Shown: positions 9,630 through 19,767 of the stretch, piece after piece
Numbering within the stretch: position 1 is the stretch's first letter
Layout of the letters: each line of letters opens with the position of its first letter
Assembly (NCBI GenBank): GCA_024364735.1
Contig: JAGFNQ010000957.1
Coordinates: 516,322 to 580,321, forward strand
DNA length: 64,000 nucleotides
Source of the DNA: Boesenbergia rotunda
Lineage: Eukaryota > Streptophyta > Magnoliopsida > Zingiberales > Zingiberaceae
Direction: 5' to 3'
Notes under the pieces: generated by a model
Seen by the model: the letters and a program-made list of their open reading frames with translations, nothing else
Databases searched by the model: none
What the model was told of the DNA's origin: nothing
Translations under genes and position numbers: made by a program

Positions 9630-10871
9630 TGTTGGTGACAGAAGCACCAAGATCGAACCTGGGTTTTGATAATGGCAAAGGGTTCATAAGTTAAGATTAT
9701 ATTATGATCTAATGAATCTGTTAAAGTGCGCAGGAAAAGTCCTAGGTAAGCTAGGCACGAAGTCCTGGATCGTAGAATTGGGCAATAAGTCCTGGTCGAG
9801 GGCTGGGCACCTAAGACCTGACCGAGGGTTGGTCAATAAGTCTTGGTCGTGGACTGGGCACGAAGTCCTGATTCGAGGAATTGGGCAATAAGTCCTGGCC
9901 GAGGGCTGGGCACTGAAGACCTGACCGAGGGTTGGGAAATAAGTCCTGGTCATGGACTGGGCAAGAAGTCCTAATCGGGAAGATCGGACAAAAGTCCAAC
10001 CAGAGGAGCCAGGTGGCAAAAGGTAAATTCTCTTGAGAGGAGTAGGCGAGGACGCGTTCCCCGGAAGATGGAACAATAGGCGTCGGTTTGACCTAGGGTT
10101 CCATTTGGAAAGCCCACAGTTAGAACCAAGATAGCACAGGCTATTAACTGTACTTAATTTATCTATTATATGTATTTTTGGAACTAACCCTGGTTGTAGG
10201 AACAAAGCTTGGAGTTCTTTGCATCCCAGGCGCTTGAGCATACAAGCGCCTGTATGGATACAGGCGCCCCAGAAGTGTGTTTCCAGCAGTCTGCGAAGTT
10301 GAGCCTCCATCAGCAAGGGAGGCGCCCGTGAGCATACATGCACCCCAGTCATCCCAGGCGCCCTAGATGAAGGGATAAACGTTGGCCAAGTATGCGGATG
10401 AGGACAAGCACTGATAGGCACACGTGTCAGGCGCCCTAGTCAACAGGGGCACCCTGGATGACTGTATATAAAGGGGTTCACCCCTTCCTTACAATCAACA
10501 ATTCTATCAATGCAAGTACTCAAGCGCTCAGTCCTGATTTCTCCGTGCTCAAGATTCAAGCGCCAACGACGACCCGCTGCTCTTCGATCTTCATTTCCTT
10601 TCCGGTCGTCGGTATTTATTTTTAAATTGCTTAAATTCAATTCTGTATTCATGCTTAAATTATTATAACCTTTTTCCGAAATATAAAATTGTCCAACATA
10701 AATGGTCACGGACCGTGGGCCTTGGAGTAGGAGCCGATCTAGACTCCGAACCAAGTAAAAGAAATTGTGTTAGCATTGTTTTAAATTTCCGCTGTGTAAT
10801 ATTCTTTTTATATCCAAAAAGTTTTTATCGATATTCACCCTCCCCCTCTATCGATTCTAAACGATCCCACA
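9630..10871 (+). repeat. 5' LTR of element A
   Basis: Starts TGTTGGTGACAGAAGCACC and ends CGATCCCACA, giving TG...CA. Holds a tandem array of about 35-bp units with AAGTCCTGG (about 9745-9975), GGCGCC/GGCGCCC clusters (10225-10440), a G-box and TATA box, and the closing CACCCTCCCCCTCTATCGATT stretch near the 3' end. Frames such as 9702-10421 on the minus strand are shadows of these repeats. Confidence 0.9.
10421..10473 (+). promoter_or_regulatory. LTR promoter of element A: G-box and TATA box
   Basis: CACGTG at 10421-10426, inside the palindrome ACACGTGT, lies about 40 bases before TATATAAAG at 10465-10473. The same pair with nearly the same spacing occurs in the LTRs of B and C. G-boxes bind bZIP or bHLH factors in plants; the function here is inferred. 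Confidence 0.65.
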
Positions 10872-10873
10872 AG

Positions 10874-10885
10874 TGGTATCAGAGC
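10874..10885 (+). other. Primer binding site of element A (initiator tRNA-Met)
   Basis: TGGTATCAGAGC, two bases after the 5' LTR. This is the standard Met-initiator PBS of plant LTR retrotransposons. Confidence 0.9.
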
Positions 10886-11089
10886 GAGTAGCTCAAATAT
10901 GGTAAAACCACCGATTGAGTAATTTTTGGATTTCCTTTTAAAATATTTTTTTTTGTTTGTAACTTTTTCGTTCATCGAGGTTGGTGCAACACCACTCAAT
11001 TTTTTTATTATTATTTTTACTACCGCACTACTAATCTATGACTTAGTCTTGGAACAAAGTTTTTATTGTACATTTTCAAATTAAGCTCG

Positions 11090-12106
11090 ATGGCCAATCA
11101 AGAATGGAATAGTGCCCACCCTCCACTTTTCTCTGGCGAAAATTTCAGACATTGGAATGATCAAATGGAATCTCACCTGAAAGCTCATATGGATATATAG
11201 ATGATAATCCAAACGGGATTCACGTTTCCCACAGAAGATGGATCATCAATCGCGTGGGACAAATTTGATGAACCAACACTTAACAAGATTGAGACAAATG
11301 CAAAGGTGACTGCAATCCTACAATGTGGCCTAACCAAAGAACAACTCAAACTAGTTGGATCATTCGAATGTGCTAAAGATATTTGGGAGAAACTAATCAA
11401 CCTACACCAAGAGAACTCCGACATCGAGCTCTTAGAAGGGGTGCTATCCGAATCATCGGAAGAATCAGACGAAGAAGAGGAAGAAGATGAAGTAAGCTAT
11501 CTTGCACTCTCGGCACAAGCACAAGTAGTCGAGACAGAATCTGAACCCGACTTCGAAACCGAATCCAAACCAGAATCAGAAGATGAGTCTAGATCCAAGA
11601 CGGCAAGCATCAAGGGGGAGATTCCCAACGAGGAATCAAAAGGTAAAATTGTAAATTCAAATTTTAAAAGTCATATAATGTGTTATAAATGCAGGGAGAG
11701 AGGGAATTGTAAAAACTAGTGTCCTACTCGTAAGAGTCGTTCTTCACCATCTACAACAAAGGAGCCAGTTCCAGGAGCACAAAAGGATAAGAGTGGCATT
11801 TGATGCTTCAAGTGCCAGAAGATTAGGCATTACCAAGATAAATGCAAAAAAGGAAGCCCCAAGGATACATGACAACCAACCGAGAGAGGTAAATTTACCT
11901 TATATGAAAATCCAGTGTTTAAATTAAATGCTAATATCTTACCTAATCACTCTTGGTTAAATTCAAATATGGGCACATACTCAAGTAACTTAATTAAATC
12001 ATGTAGATTAATTAAGACAATTTTTAGAAAATTAAGACAAGAAAATGAGACTCTGAAAATTAAAGTTGATAAGCTAGAAAAATTAATTTGTAATCTTGCT
12101 GACTAG
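11090..12106 (+). pseudogene. Gag of element A
   Basis: One frame from ATG 11090 (MANQEWNSAHPPLFSG) to the TAG at 12104-12106, broken by in-frame stops at about 11198, 11717, 11801 and 11870. N-terminal features FSGENFRHW, MESHLKAHMDI, DEPTLNKIE and AKDIWEKLINLHQENSD fit Copia gag (DUF4219/UBN2). After this the UBN2 core is shortened compared with element C, and a Glu/Asp/Ser-rich acidic stretch follows. There are two knuckles: a mutated CYKCRERGNCKN (histidine lost, stop after) and an intact-pattern CFKCQKIRHYQDKC. The end is a coiled-coil-like KLRQENETLKIKVDKLEKL. It would form the particle and bind RNA; this copy is inactive. Confidence 0.85.
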
Positions 12107-13686
12107 GAAAATCCAGGAATTTTCTCCAATTATGATTTTACATAGATGATCTCTTCTTGAATTACTGCTTGATGCTTGGTTATTTCCTTTTGGCAATATT
12201 ATTCTACTTAGATTTATGAATGGTTAGTTAAGGACAAGACTTACTTGAAACTTGAACAACATAGTATTAGGAGGAGGTGAGATGATAGTATGTTAGGAAA
12301 GCTTGTCAAAGGAGTCAAATAGGGTAAGGCGTACCCTATTTAGTTTGTTTAGTCCGGTGGAACTAGCCAAAGCTACCTCTCTAATTCCTAAGCTAGTTAG
12401 ACCAGAGGTTCTCAAAAAGTAATTTGAAAATGACCTTCTTTAAATGGCTTTGTCTAGGAAAGGGTTGTTGATCCAATAAGTCTACGACCAAAGAAGGCCT
12501 CTGTGCCTCGCCATGACCTGGAAGTTGATTATCAAAACTCACTTTTAAATTACTATTTGATAAACTCAAATCTAACACAAGTTTCAATTAAATCTTAGAG
12601 TTAACATTAAATCAAAGATAAAAATAATACATCCCACAAAACAGATAAGGAAACCTATTTTGTCACTTAGAATTGGGTGAGATGTTTTGAACTCAATAAT
12701 TTAGTCCAACCAAACTAATTTAACTCTTAATATACAGCATTTTCCAAAAATTAAAATTTCTCTTAATATTTTTTCTAATACTAAAAATTTCACTTAATAT
12801 TTGTCAAAATTAAAATTTCACTTAATATTTTTTTCAAAATTAAAAATTTCACTTAATATTTTTCAAAATTAAAAATTTCACATAATATTTTTCAAAATTA
12901 AAAATTGCACTTAATATTTTTCAAAATTAAATTTCACTATGTATTTTTCAAAAGTATATTTCACTTAATGTTTTTCAAAATTGAAATTTCAATTAATGTT
13001 TATCAAAATTAAATTTCCATTAATGTGATTTCAAAATTAAATTTCAATTAATGTTTTTCAAAATTAAATTTCAATTAATGATGTTCAAAATTAAAGTTTC
13101 ACTTGATTAAAATTTCACTAAATTTTTTTTTTGCAAATTTAAAACCTCAATTAATGTTTTTCAAAATTAAAATTTGAGTTGATGTTTTTCAAAATTAAAA
13201 TTGCACTTAATATTTTCAAGAATCAATTTTACATAATATTTTCAATAATTAAACTCACTTCATATTGTTTTTCAAAATATAAGTTTTAACTTAACATTTT
13301 CAAATTTAACTATGTAAAAGTTGAAACACCTTAAGGATATCAAAATAACTCATCAAAATAAGTCTTGAATGTAACTACATTAGAACTTAGGACTTGATTG
13401 AAGTAATTATTGATTGGCCAAATTTTGGTAAACTCGGGTGCTCGAGACCCTCACAGGTGCTCCAAGCCTTTCCCTTTATACGAGGCAGTCTACCCTGCCA
13501 ACTTTGAGCAAACTGAGCTCAGGCGCCCGAGATAGTCTTGGGCGCCTCAAAGCCTGTCACGGGCGCCCGGAACAACCTTTATATGTCTATGCTCACAGCC
13601 TCCTTCTCCACACCTCCAACAATCTTCTTTCATCCTCTTCTCACTTCTAAGGTGCCCAAAGCTGTTCCAACCTTCCTCTCCCTATA
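12107..13686 (+). other. Non-coding spacer of element A between gag and ORF2
   Basis: 12240-12600 is a block well conserved with B (23260-23590) and, on the minus strand, C (about 56640-56930), with words such as GAACAACATAGTATTAGG, TTTGTTTAGTCCGGTGGAAC and AAGAAGGCCTCTGTGCCTCG. Then 12730-13330 is an AT-rich imperfect tandem array of TTCAAAATTAAA-TTTCACTTAATA units of about 28-33 bases. From 13435 the base composition changes to GC-richer sequence with GGCGCCCGAG motifs leading to ORF2. No coding frame is supported. Confidence 0.7.
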
Positions 13687-14937
13687 ATGTCGCCCCGGTA
13701 TGAATTAGCTATAAGTTTCCTTTTTCATTTTTCAAGTTAATTTCAGTCAATAATGATAGTTTTTCTATTTATTTAGTAAGCGCCGAGTTACCCAAAATGA
13801 TCCCAGTGCCGAGCCTAGTCCGGACCCTAGATTTCCTACCTTAGCTTTATTTAATAAGTTCGCACACACAACATATAAACCAATTAAGACTAGCTATTTA
13901 AATAGAAACTTCTTTATCCAATCTTGCACTTTAGCCATAGACGTTATTAACTTCTACCAGCTAAATTAGCTAGTGTATTATACCAATCCCATCAACACGA
14001 CCCTATGTGCAGAATTTTACAATAACTTGGTCAAAATTGATGACCTTTGCTACACTACCACTGTCCAGACTATTCCACTCACCATCATGCATACCTTTTC
14101 AACTGTTTTCTTGGACTACAACCCTCTCAGTCCACATTCTATTTCTATCCTCCGATGGATCTTCCCTTCGCCCCTCCGTATTCACACATTACCCTTGATA
14201 CTCTCTACTCTTACTTTTTTGGAGATGCAAGGGATCTGATGGTACAGAGATTTTAGTTCGTCGATCTGCACATTCAGGACTACGCTCTTTACAAAGTCCT
14301 GATTCGCTACATTCTTCCTTTGACCTCTCGAGATGTAGCAGCTATGCGACCCTTCCACACCTTCCTACTCTACGCAATGATCCACCACCTGGACATAGAC
14401 ATTGGTATACACATGTTCCAGACGATCATCTACGCATCCCGTATCGCCACCCATGCTAGGGTACGGACACCCTACTGTCATATTCTCACTTCCCTCCTTC
14501 ATCACCATGGTCGCGACATCTCTGCTGGAGAGGTCATCACGATGACCGAATTTGACGAGATAGGGTCTAGGAATTTTTCATTAGCAGCCATAGACATCTC
14601 AACCATCGCGGTTATGTCGTGGAGACGACGAGGTGCTCGACGCTAGATTGTCACGGACGATGAGGTGGGCGTCGACGTAGCCGATCTCGCCGCCGAGATC
14701 GAGGAACAGCTGCAAGAGTCTCCACCACCAACGCCTCCTCTGACTATGGACCAACGACTTGTACGGATATAGATGGAGGTCTATAGAGTCCGAGAGGAGA
14801 TGGAGGCTCATCACGTCGAGCACATGGATGCCCTTCAGGCCCGACACGATGCAGACCAGGCCCGACACGATGAGATGATGTCGATGTTTCGGTCGTGGCA
14901 GCCAGGCCCATTTTGGCCTCTTGACCCATCATCTTAG
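13687..14937 (+). pseudogene. ORF2 of element A: intron-containing plant transposon-type protein
   Basis: Exon 1 is ATGTCGCCCCG (13687-13697), then GT...AG intron 13698-13776, then exon 2 to TAG 14935-14937. Spliced, it reads MSPRKRRVTQ and then PSAEPSPDPRFPTLALFNKF. The central domain has LCAEFYNNLVKIDDLCY, RPFHTFLLYAMIHHLDIDIG and RTPYCHILTSLLHHHG, a pattern I associate with the putative plant transposon protein domain (PF20167). The tail is a short coiled coil ending MMSMFRSWQPGPFW. Defects: TAG near 13970, a frameshift near 14110, and stops near 14252, 14644 and 14770. Function is unknown. Copies in B and C support the exon structure. Confidence 0.75.
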
Positions 14938-15367
14938 ACCAGAGTTGTATTTCTGATTATCTGACTTTCCCTACTTTGTAGGGCTGACTTGTTGACTTAC
15001 ATTATGTACTCGACTTGGTTACTTCTATGCACCTGATTTATTTATCTGCTTCATATTTGACTTATATTTTAGGGGTGTGCTTAGTAGAATAGGACTATTA
15101 TCATTTATGTTTTCAAAATTTTTTCAAAACTAGTATTTCATATCTTTCGAAAAAACATTTTTCTAATTAAATCATGAATTTTAAAATTCTTTTTCCGACT
15201 TAGTTTTTTTTGAAAAATTATCCCCTTTAAAACTAGGGCTTTCTACATAATGGATTTAGCCTATGATTTAACCCTAGAACTGCATGCTTCTATAGATCTA
15301 GAAGCTAGCATCTCACAAGCACATTAGGCCACGTTGATTGATAACCTAACTGGATTGAGATGCTTAG
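14938..15367 (+). other. Spacer after ORF2 in element A
   Basis: No gene seen. The last part (about 15225-15367) is conserved in B (25910-26060) and in C on the minus strand (about 44020-44160), with AACCCTAGAACTGCATGC, ATAGATCTAGAAG and AGCATCTCACAAGCACATTA. It is cut by the solo LTR at 15368. Confidence 0.6.
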
Positions 15368-16412
15368 TGTTAAATCGTGTACGTCTTGCTAGAGGGGGGT
15401 GGGTGAATAGCAACTTTTGACTTTCTTCCTACAAGGTTAGCGTGCGCAAGCGGAAACAATAATAATACAATCAAACAACGCTAACACAAACCTATTTATG
15501 TGGTTCGGAGATGACGCTCCTACTCCACGACAGTCCGTAAGGTGGATGATCCTTCGATCCTTTGGCAGATCACTCCCCGGATGCCCTCCGATGAGCTCAT
15601 GAAGCTCCTTGTAGGTGGAGAAACCTCGCCACAAACTTTGACACACTTCTGAGCACCAAAGACTACTAACAAGCCCTAACCAAGCTTGTTTCGTCAAAGG
15701 ACCTCAGCCCAAACTGAGTTCTCTTAAATAGAACTCTAAGCTGAAACCCTCGCCACCAGTCGACTGCTCCCAGGGTAGTCGACTAGTCCCAGCCAAACAG
15801 CAAGCCAACGGCTAGCTGTAACGACTAGTTTTCGACTTTACCAGTCGACTGCCCCCAAGGCAATCGACTGGTCCAGGGTCGACTCCCTTCTGTGAGTGTA
15901 TGTGACCTTTATCAGTCGACTGCCCCAAGGGCAGTCGACTGGTCGACTCTCACACATAAGGTTTCCCTTTCCGAGTACACTTCTCTCAGCACTCGAACCC
16001 TAGGATTCCCCAAGTACAATCACTCAGCACTCGTACCCTCATGACTCAGCTAACTCCTCACCAGCAACCTTGACTATTGCCTTCGTGCCCTCTTCATCAT
16101 TGGCTCCCGTCCCTCGGATGCACACAAGCCTCCAGCTTGCCTCCATGCTATCCTTCACCCATGCCTCGAAGTACGCACCCCTCGGCTCATCGTCCCTGCT
16201 ATCCATAGTCCCTCAAGTGTGCACACAAGCCCACGGCTTGCCTCCATGCCACCCTTCACTGTTTTCGAAGCCGTCCAGCTAAGTCAATATATGTAACCTA
16301 CAATACCTGCACACTCCAATACACATATTAAAACACAAGGGTAAACCTAACTTAAACCCTTTTCCCAAACATCAAAACACATGGTCATTCCGGACCATAG
16401 ATTGCCCCAACA
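15368..16412 (-). repeat. Solo LTR inside element A
   Basis: Begins TGTTAAATCG and ends CCCCAACA, flanked by the 5-bp direct repeat CTTAG (15363-15367 and 16413-16417). Without it, the flanks match element B across the junction. It contains GCTAGAGGGGGGTGGGTGAATAG and a tRNA-independent cluster of CAGTCGACTG-type palindromes (about 15757-15945). No internal region is present, so this is the product of LTR-LTR recombination. Strand is inferred from resemblance of the left end to the D, F and C LTRs, which are on the minus strand. Confidence 0.8.
15757..15945. repeat. Cluster of CAGTCGACTG palindromes in the solo LTR
   Basis: Repeats of (C)AGTCGACTG with the separators CCCCAAGGGCA or CCCAGGGTA pair up as possible stem-loops (for example CAGTCGACTGCCCC and GGGCAGTCGACTG). 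Related clusters lie in the LTRs of G (29395-29515) and H (59694-59731). Confidence 0.75.
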
Positions 16413-17604
16413 CTTAGTTCTATTCATTGACTCAAGATGCTTTAAGTCAATGCATCTAGAGTAGTTGGGGCGATAAATGCATTTGAACAACAATCAAGCT
16501 AAGTGTTCAAGCATAAAAAATCTAACTTGATCAGATCACTTAACTTGACTAACCCTAGTGAAAGTTGATGTTATATAATAGTTAGTATGTAGCTAACTGG
16601 GTTAGACAGGACCCGAACGAGTTCAATTTAGTTGGTTTGATCCATCTTGTTGCTTGGACTCACTAGAATTGGATCAATATGTGTTTAGAATTTTTACAAA
16701 ATAAACTTGCTCTGATTCACAATTGTTTTTCGACTAGTATATTTTTTTTGATATAAGGAAAAGGGGGAGAGTAAAAAAAGAGTGAAAAAATAATTATTTT
16801 TAAAAGTAAAGTTAAATTTTCAACTGCATTAAATTTTCAAGTGCAAATTTTTCTTGCAAAAATGTTTTAAGCGCAAAATTTTTTCTGCAAAAGTCTTAAA
16901 GTACTTTTAAAGTGCACAATATTTTTTAAGTACAAATATTTTTAAGTGCACAATATTTTTTAAGTACAACATATTTTTAAGTACACAATATTTTTCAAGT
17001 ATTTTTCATCGTACTAATATTTTTTTAAAGTGAAAAATATTTTGCAATCACAAAATATTTTGCAAGTATAAAATATTGTTTTAAAATATTTTCAAGTACA
17101 AAATATTTTCTAAGTGCACAATATTCTTTTAAAAAGTGCAAAATATTTGTACAATATTTTTTAAAGTGCAAAATATTTGTAAGTGTAAAATATTCTAGTG
17201 CAAATGTTTTTTGAGTACAAAAAGTGCAAATCTATTAATGTACAAATTTTTGTTGTAAAGTTAAAATTCCTTTTTTTTCAGAAAAATTTATTAATCATTC
17301 CAAAATGGTGTTTTAACTTTTTCAACATCAAAAATTTTGCAAAATATCCTTGGTCAAAATTTACTGATCTTTATTTCACAAAAAGACTTTAACTTTTTTT
17401 CCTCAAAAAGGGTAAACTTAAACTTTTTGAAAAAACTGCATATTTTTAAAAGCTTCAGGGGAGAATCTCTAATTCACTGAGAGCTTAGTGCATGTTCTTC
17501 AAAAATTAGTTTTCTTAAAAAAAAAGAGAAAAAATAAACATGTTTGTTTGAAATACCTGCTTTGTATGTTTTAACTTAACTTTTGAACTAGGTTGTCATA
17601 AATC
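16413..17604 (+). other. 3' spacer of element A with AT-rich tandem units
   Basis: 16413-16740 continues the sequence shared with B and C (GATCAGATCACTTAACTTGACTAACCCTAGTG). 16790-17260 is an irregular array of units like AAGTGCACAATATTTTT, about 20-30 bases each. No gene is supported; the frame at 17198-17392 is inside this low-complexity DNA. Confidence 0.65.
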
Positions 17605-17618
17605 AAAAAGGAGGAGAT
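17605..17618 (+). other. Polypurine tract of element A
   Basis: AAAAAGGAGGAGAT directly before the 3' LTR start TGTTGGTGCGG. Confidence 0.85.
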
Positions 17619-18838
17619 TGTTGGTGCGGAAGCACCATGATCGAACCTGGGTTTTGATAATGGCATAGAGTTCATAAGTTAATGTTATATTGTGATCTAA
17701 TGAATCTATTAAAGTGCGCAGGAAAAGTCCAAGGAAAGCTAGGCACGAAGTCCTGGTTCGTAGGATTGGGCAATAAGTCCTGTTCGATGGCTAGGCACCT
17801 AGGACTTGACCGAGAGTTGGGCAATAAGTCCTGGTTGTGCACAGGGCACGAAGTCCTGATTCGAGGAATTAGGCAATAAGTCCTGGCCGAGGGTTAGGCA
17901 CCGGAGACCTGACCGAGGGTTGGGCAATAGGTCCTGGCCGTGGACTGAGCACGAAGTCCTGATTCGGAAGATCAGGCAAAAGTCCAACTGAAGGAGCCGG
18001 TTGGCAAAAGGTAAATTCTCCTGAGAGAGTAGGCGAGGATGCCTTACCTAGAAGAGGGAACATTAGGCATCGATTCGGCCTAGGGTTCGATTTGGGAAGC
18101 CCAAAGTCAGAATCAAGACAGCGCAGTCTGTTAACTGTACTTAATTTATCTATTATTTGTGTTTTGGAACTAACCCTGGTTGCAGTAACAAAGGATGGAG
18201 TTCTCTGTATCCTAGCCACCCGAGAGGGCTCGGGCGCCTGAGCATACAGGAGCCTGTATGGATACAGGCGCCCCAAAAGGGTGTTTCCAGTAGTCTACGA
18301 AGCTGAGCCTCCACATCAGCAAGGGAGGCGCCCGTGAGCATACAGGCGCCCCAGTCATCCCAGGTGCCCTGGATGAAGGGATAAACGTTGGCCAAGTTTG
18401 CGGATGAGGACGAGTGTGGATAGGCACACGTGTCAGGCGCCCTAATCAACAAGGGTGCCCTGGATGGCTGTATATAAAGGGGTTCACCCCCTTGCTTCCA
18501 AACAATAATTCTTTCAACGCAAGTACTCAAGCGCTTAGTCTTGATTTCTCCGTGCTCAAGATTCAAGCGCCAACGACAACCCACTGTTTTTAAATTTCTT
18601 AAATTCAATTCTGTATTCGTGCTTAAATTATTGTAATCTTTTTTCGAAATATAGAATTGCCCAACATAAATAGTCAAGGACCATGGACCTTGGAGTAGGA
18701 GCCGATCTAGACTCCGAACCAAGTAAAAGAAATTGTGTTAGCATTGTTTTAAATTTCCGCTGCATAATATGTTTTTTATATCAGAAACGTTTTTATCAAT
18801 ATTCACCACCCCCTCTTCCAATTCTAAATGATCCCACA
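17619..18838 (+). repeat. 3' LTR of element A
   Basis: Similar to the 5' LTR throughout, including the AAGTCCTGG array (about 17740-17965), GGCGCC cluster, G-box CACGTG (18427-18432) and TATATAAAG (18471-18479). It ends ATCCCACA. A deletion of about 40 bases near 18590 distinguishes it from the 5' copy. Confidence 0.9.
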
Positions 18839-18843
18839 ATGTT
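18839..18843 (+). repeat. Target site duplication of element A, right copy (ATGTT)
   Basis: Matches 9625-9629. The LTR of F continues directly after it (CCCTTTCCCGGGGAATGCG), in line with the sequence at 38680-38710 of element C. Confidence 0.9.
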
Positions 18844-19753
18844 CCCTTTCCCGGGGAATGCGTCCACACCTACTCCACACTGGAGAAGTTGTGTTTGCCA
18901 ACCGTAACCTCCAGTTGGACTTTCGCTTAGCCTCCGAGAACCCAAATCTTGAGATGTCCGACCTCGACCCATCTCTACTTCTATTCGCGATCCCCGCTTG
19001 ACTAAAGCTTTTGCCAATCGGGACCTCCGGTTGGACTTTTGCTCGGCTTCCGAGAACTTAAATCTCGAGACGTCCGACCTCGACCCGTCTCTACTTCTGT
19101 TCGACAACTCTCACTCGGCAAAGACTCCATTGCTCGATCCCCGACCAAGACTTAGTGCTCAGTCCCCTAGATCATGACTTCATGCCCAGCTTCACTCACC
19201 AGGACTTAGTCCAACTTAGCTTCACTTGCTAGGACCCAGCTTCACTCACCAGGATTTAGTGCCTAGCTTCACTCACCAAGACTTAGTCCAATCTAGCTTC
19301 ACTTGCTAGGACCCAGCTTCACTCACCAGGATTTAGTGCCCAGCTTCACTCACCAGGACTTAGTCCATCCTAGCTTCCATTGCTAGGACCCGGCTTCATT
19401 CACCAGGATTTCTTTCATCAAAATCACTCCTTTGCTAGTCATCATCATCCTGACTGGACTTCCTCCATCTTTCAGATACATATGACTCTAAACCTCAAGT
19501 CCGGTTTGGTTTACTCCCTTGGTCAAACTGACCAATCCTGGGTTCTTTTCACTCTGCCAAACATCAGATCCTATTTGGCTAACCCCATTGCCAACCTGAT
19601 CAAATCTGGGTTTACCCTACCAAACATCAAGTCATGTTTGGCTAAACCCTTGATCAACCTGACTAAACCTTTGGTGTATTTTCATTAACTTCAGTATATT
19701 ATTAAACATCGAAACATTAGAGGAAGACATCATTGATGAATCTTGAACCAACA
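18844..19753 (-). repeat. 3' LTR of element F, right portion
   Basis: Continues the LTR broken at 9629 and ends GAACCAACA. 19135-19400 holds imperfect tandem units of about 60-70 bases with CAGCTTCACTCACCAGGA and TTAGTCC. 18910-19110 has two related copies of a segment with CCGGTTGGACTTT and GAGACGTCCGACCTCGACCC. No coding sequence is supported. Confidence 0.8.
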
Positions 19754-19767
19754 ATCACCCCCTTTTT
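19754..19767 (-). other. Polypurine tract of element F
   Basis: The plus strand ATCACCCCCTTTTT after the LTR end is the reverse complement of a purine run. Confidence 0.75.

Larger units (their letters stand above)
9630..18838 (+). mobile_element. Element A: complete non-autonomous LTR retrotransposon (gag plus ORF2, no pol)
   Basis: Bounded by LTRs 9630-10871 and 17619-18838 and a 5-bp TSD. Order inside: PBS, gag pseudogene, conserved non-coding block, AT-rich repeats, intron-bearing ORF2, a solo LTR insert, AT-rich repeats, PPT. I found no protease, integrase, RT or RNase H motif in any frame. It is about 8.2 kb without the solo LTR. The 3' LTR lacks about 40 bases (the CGATCTTCATTTCC region) present in the 5' LTR. 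Confidence 0.9.

Noticed and set aside
9702..10421. Long minus-strand open frame (239 codons) in the A LTR
   Set aside because: It runs through GGCGCC clusters and the AAGTCCTGG tandem array; equivalent frames in the other LTR are broken differently and the text is only repeat translation.
18153..18722. Minus-strand frame of 189 codons in the 3' LTR of A
   Set aside because: Shadow of the same LTR repeats; no resemblance to a protein family and no codon conservation between LTRs.
1478..19753. D and F LTRs as the two ends of one element
   Set aside because: The D LTR has a PBS on its left and the F LTR has a PPT on its right, so their internal regions point away from each other.
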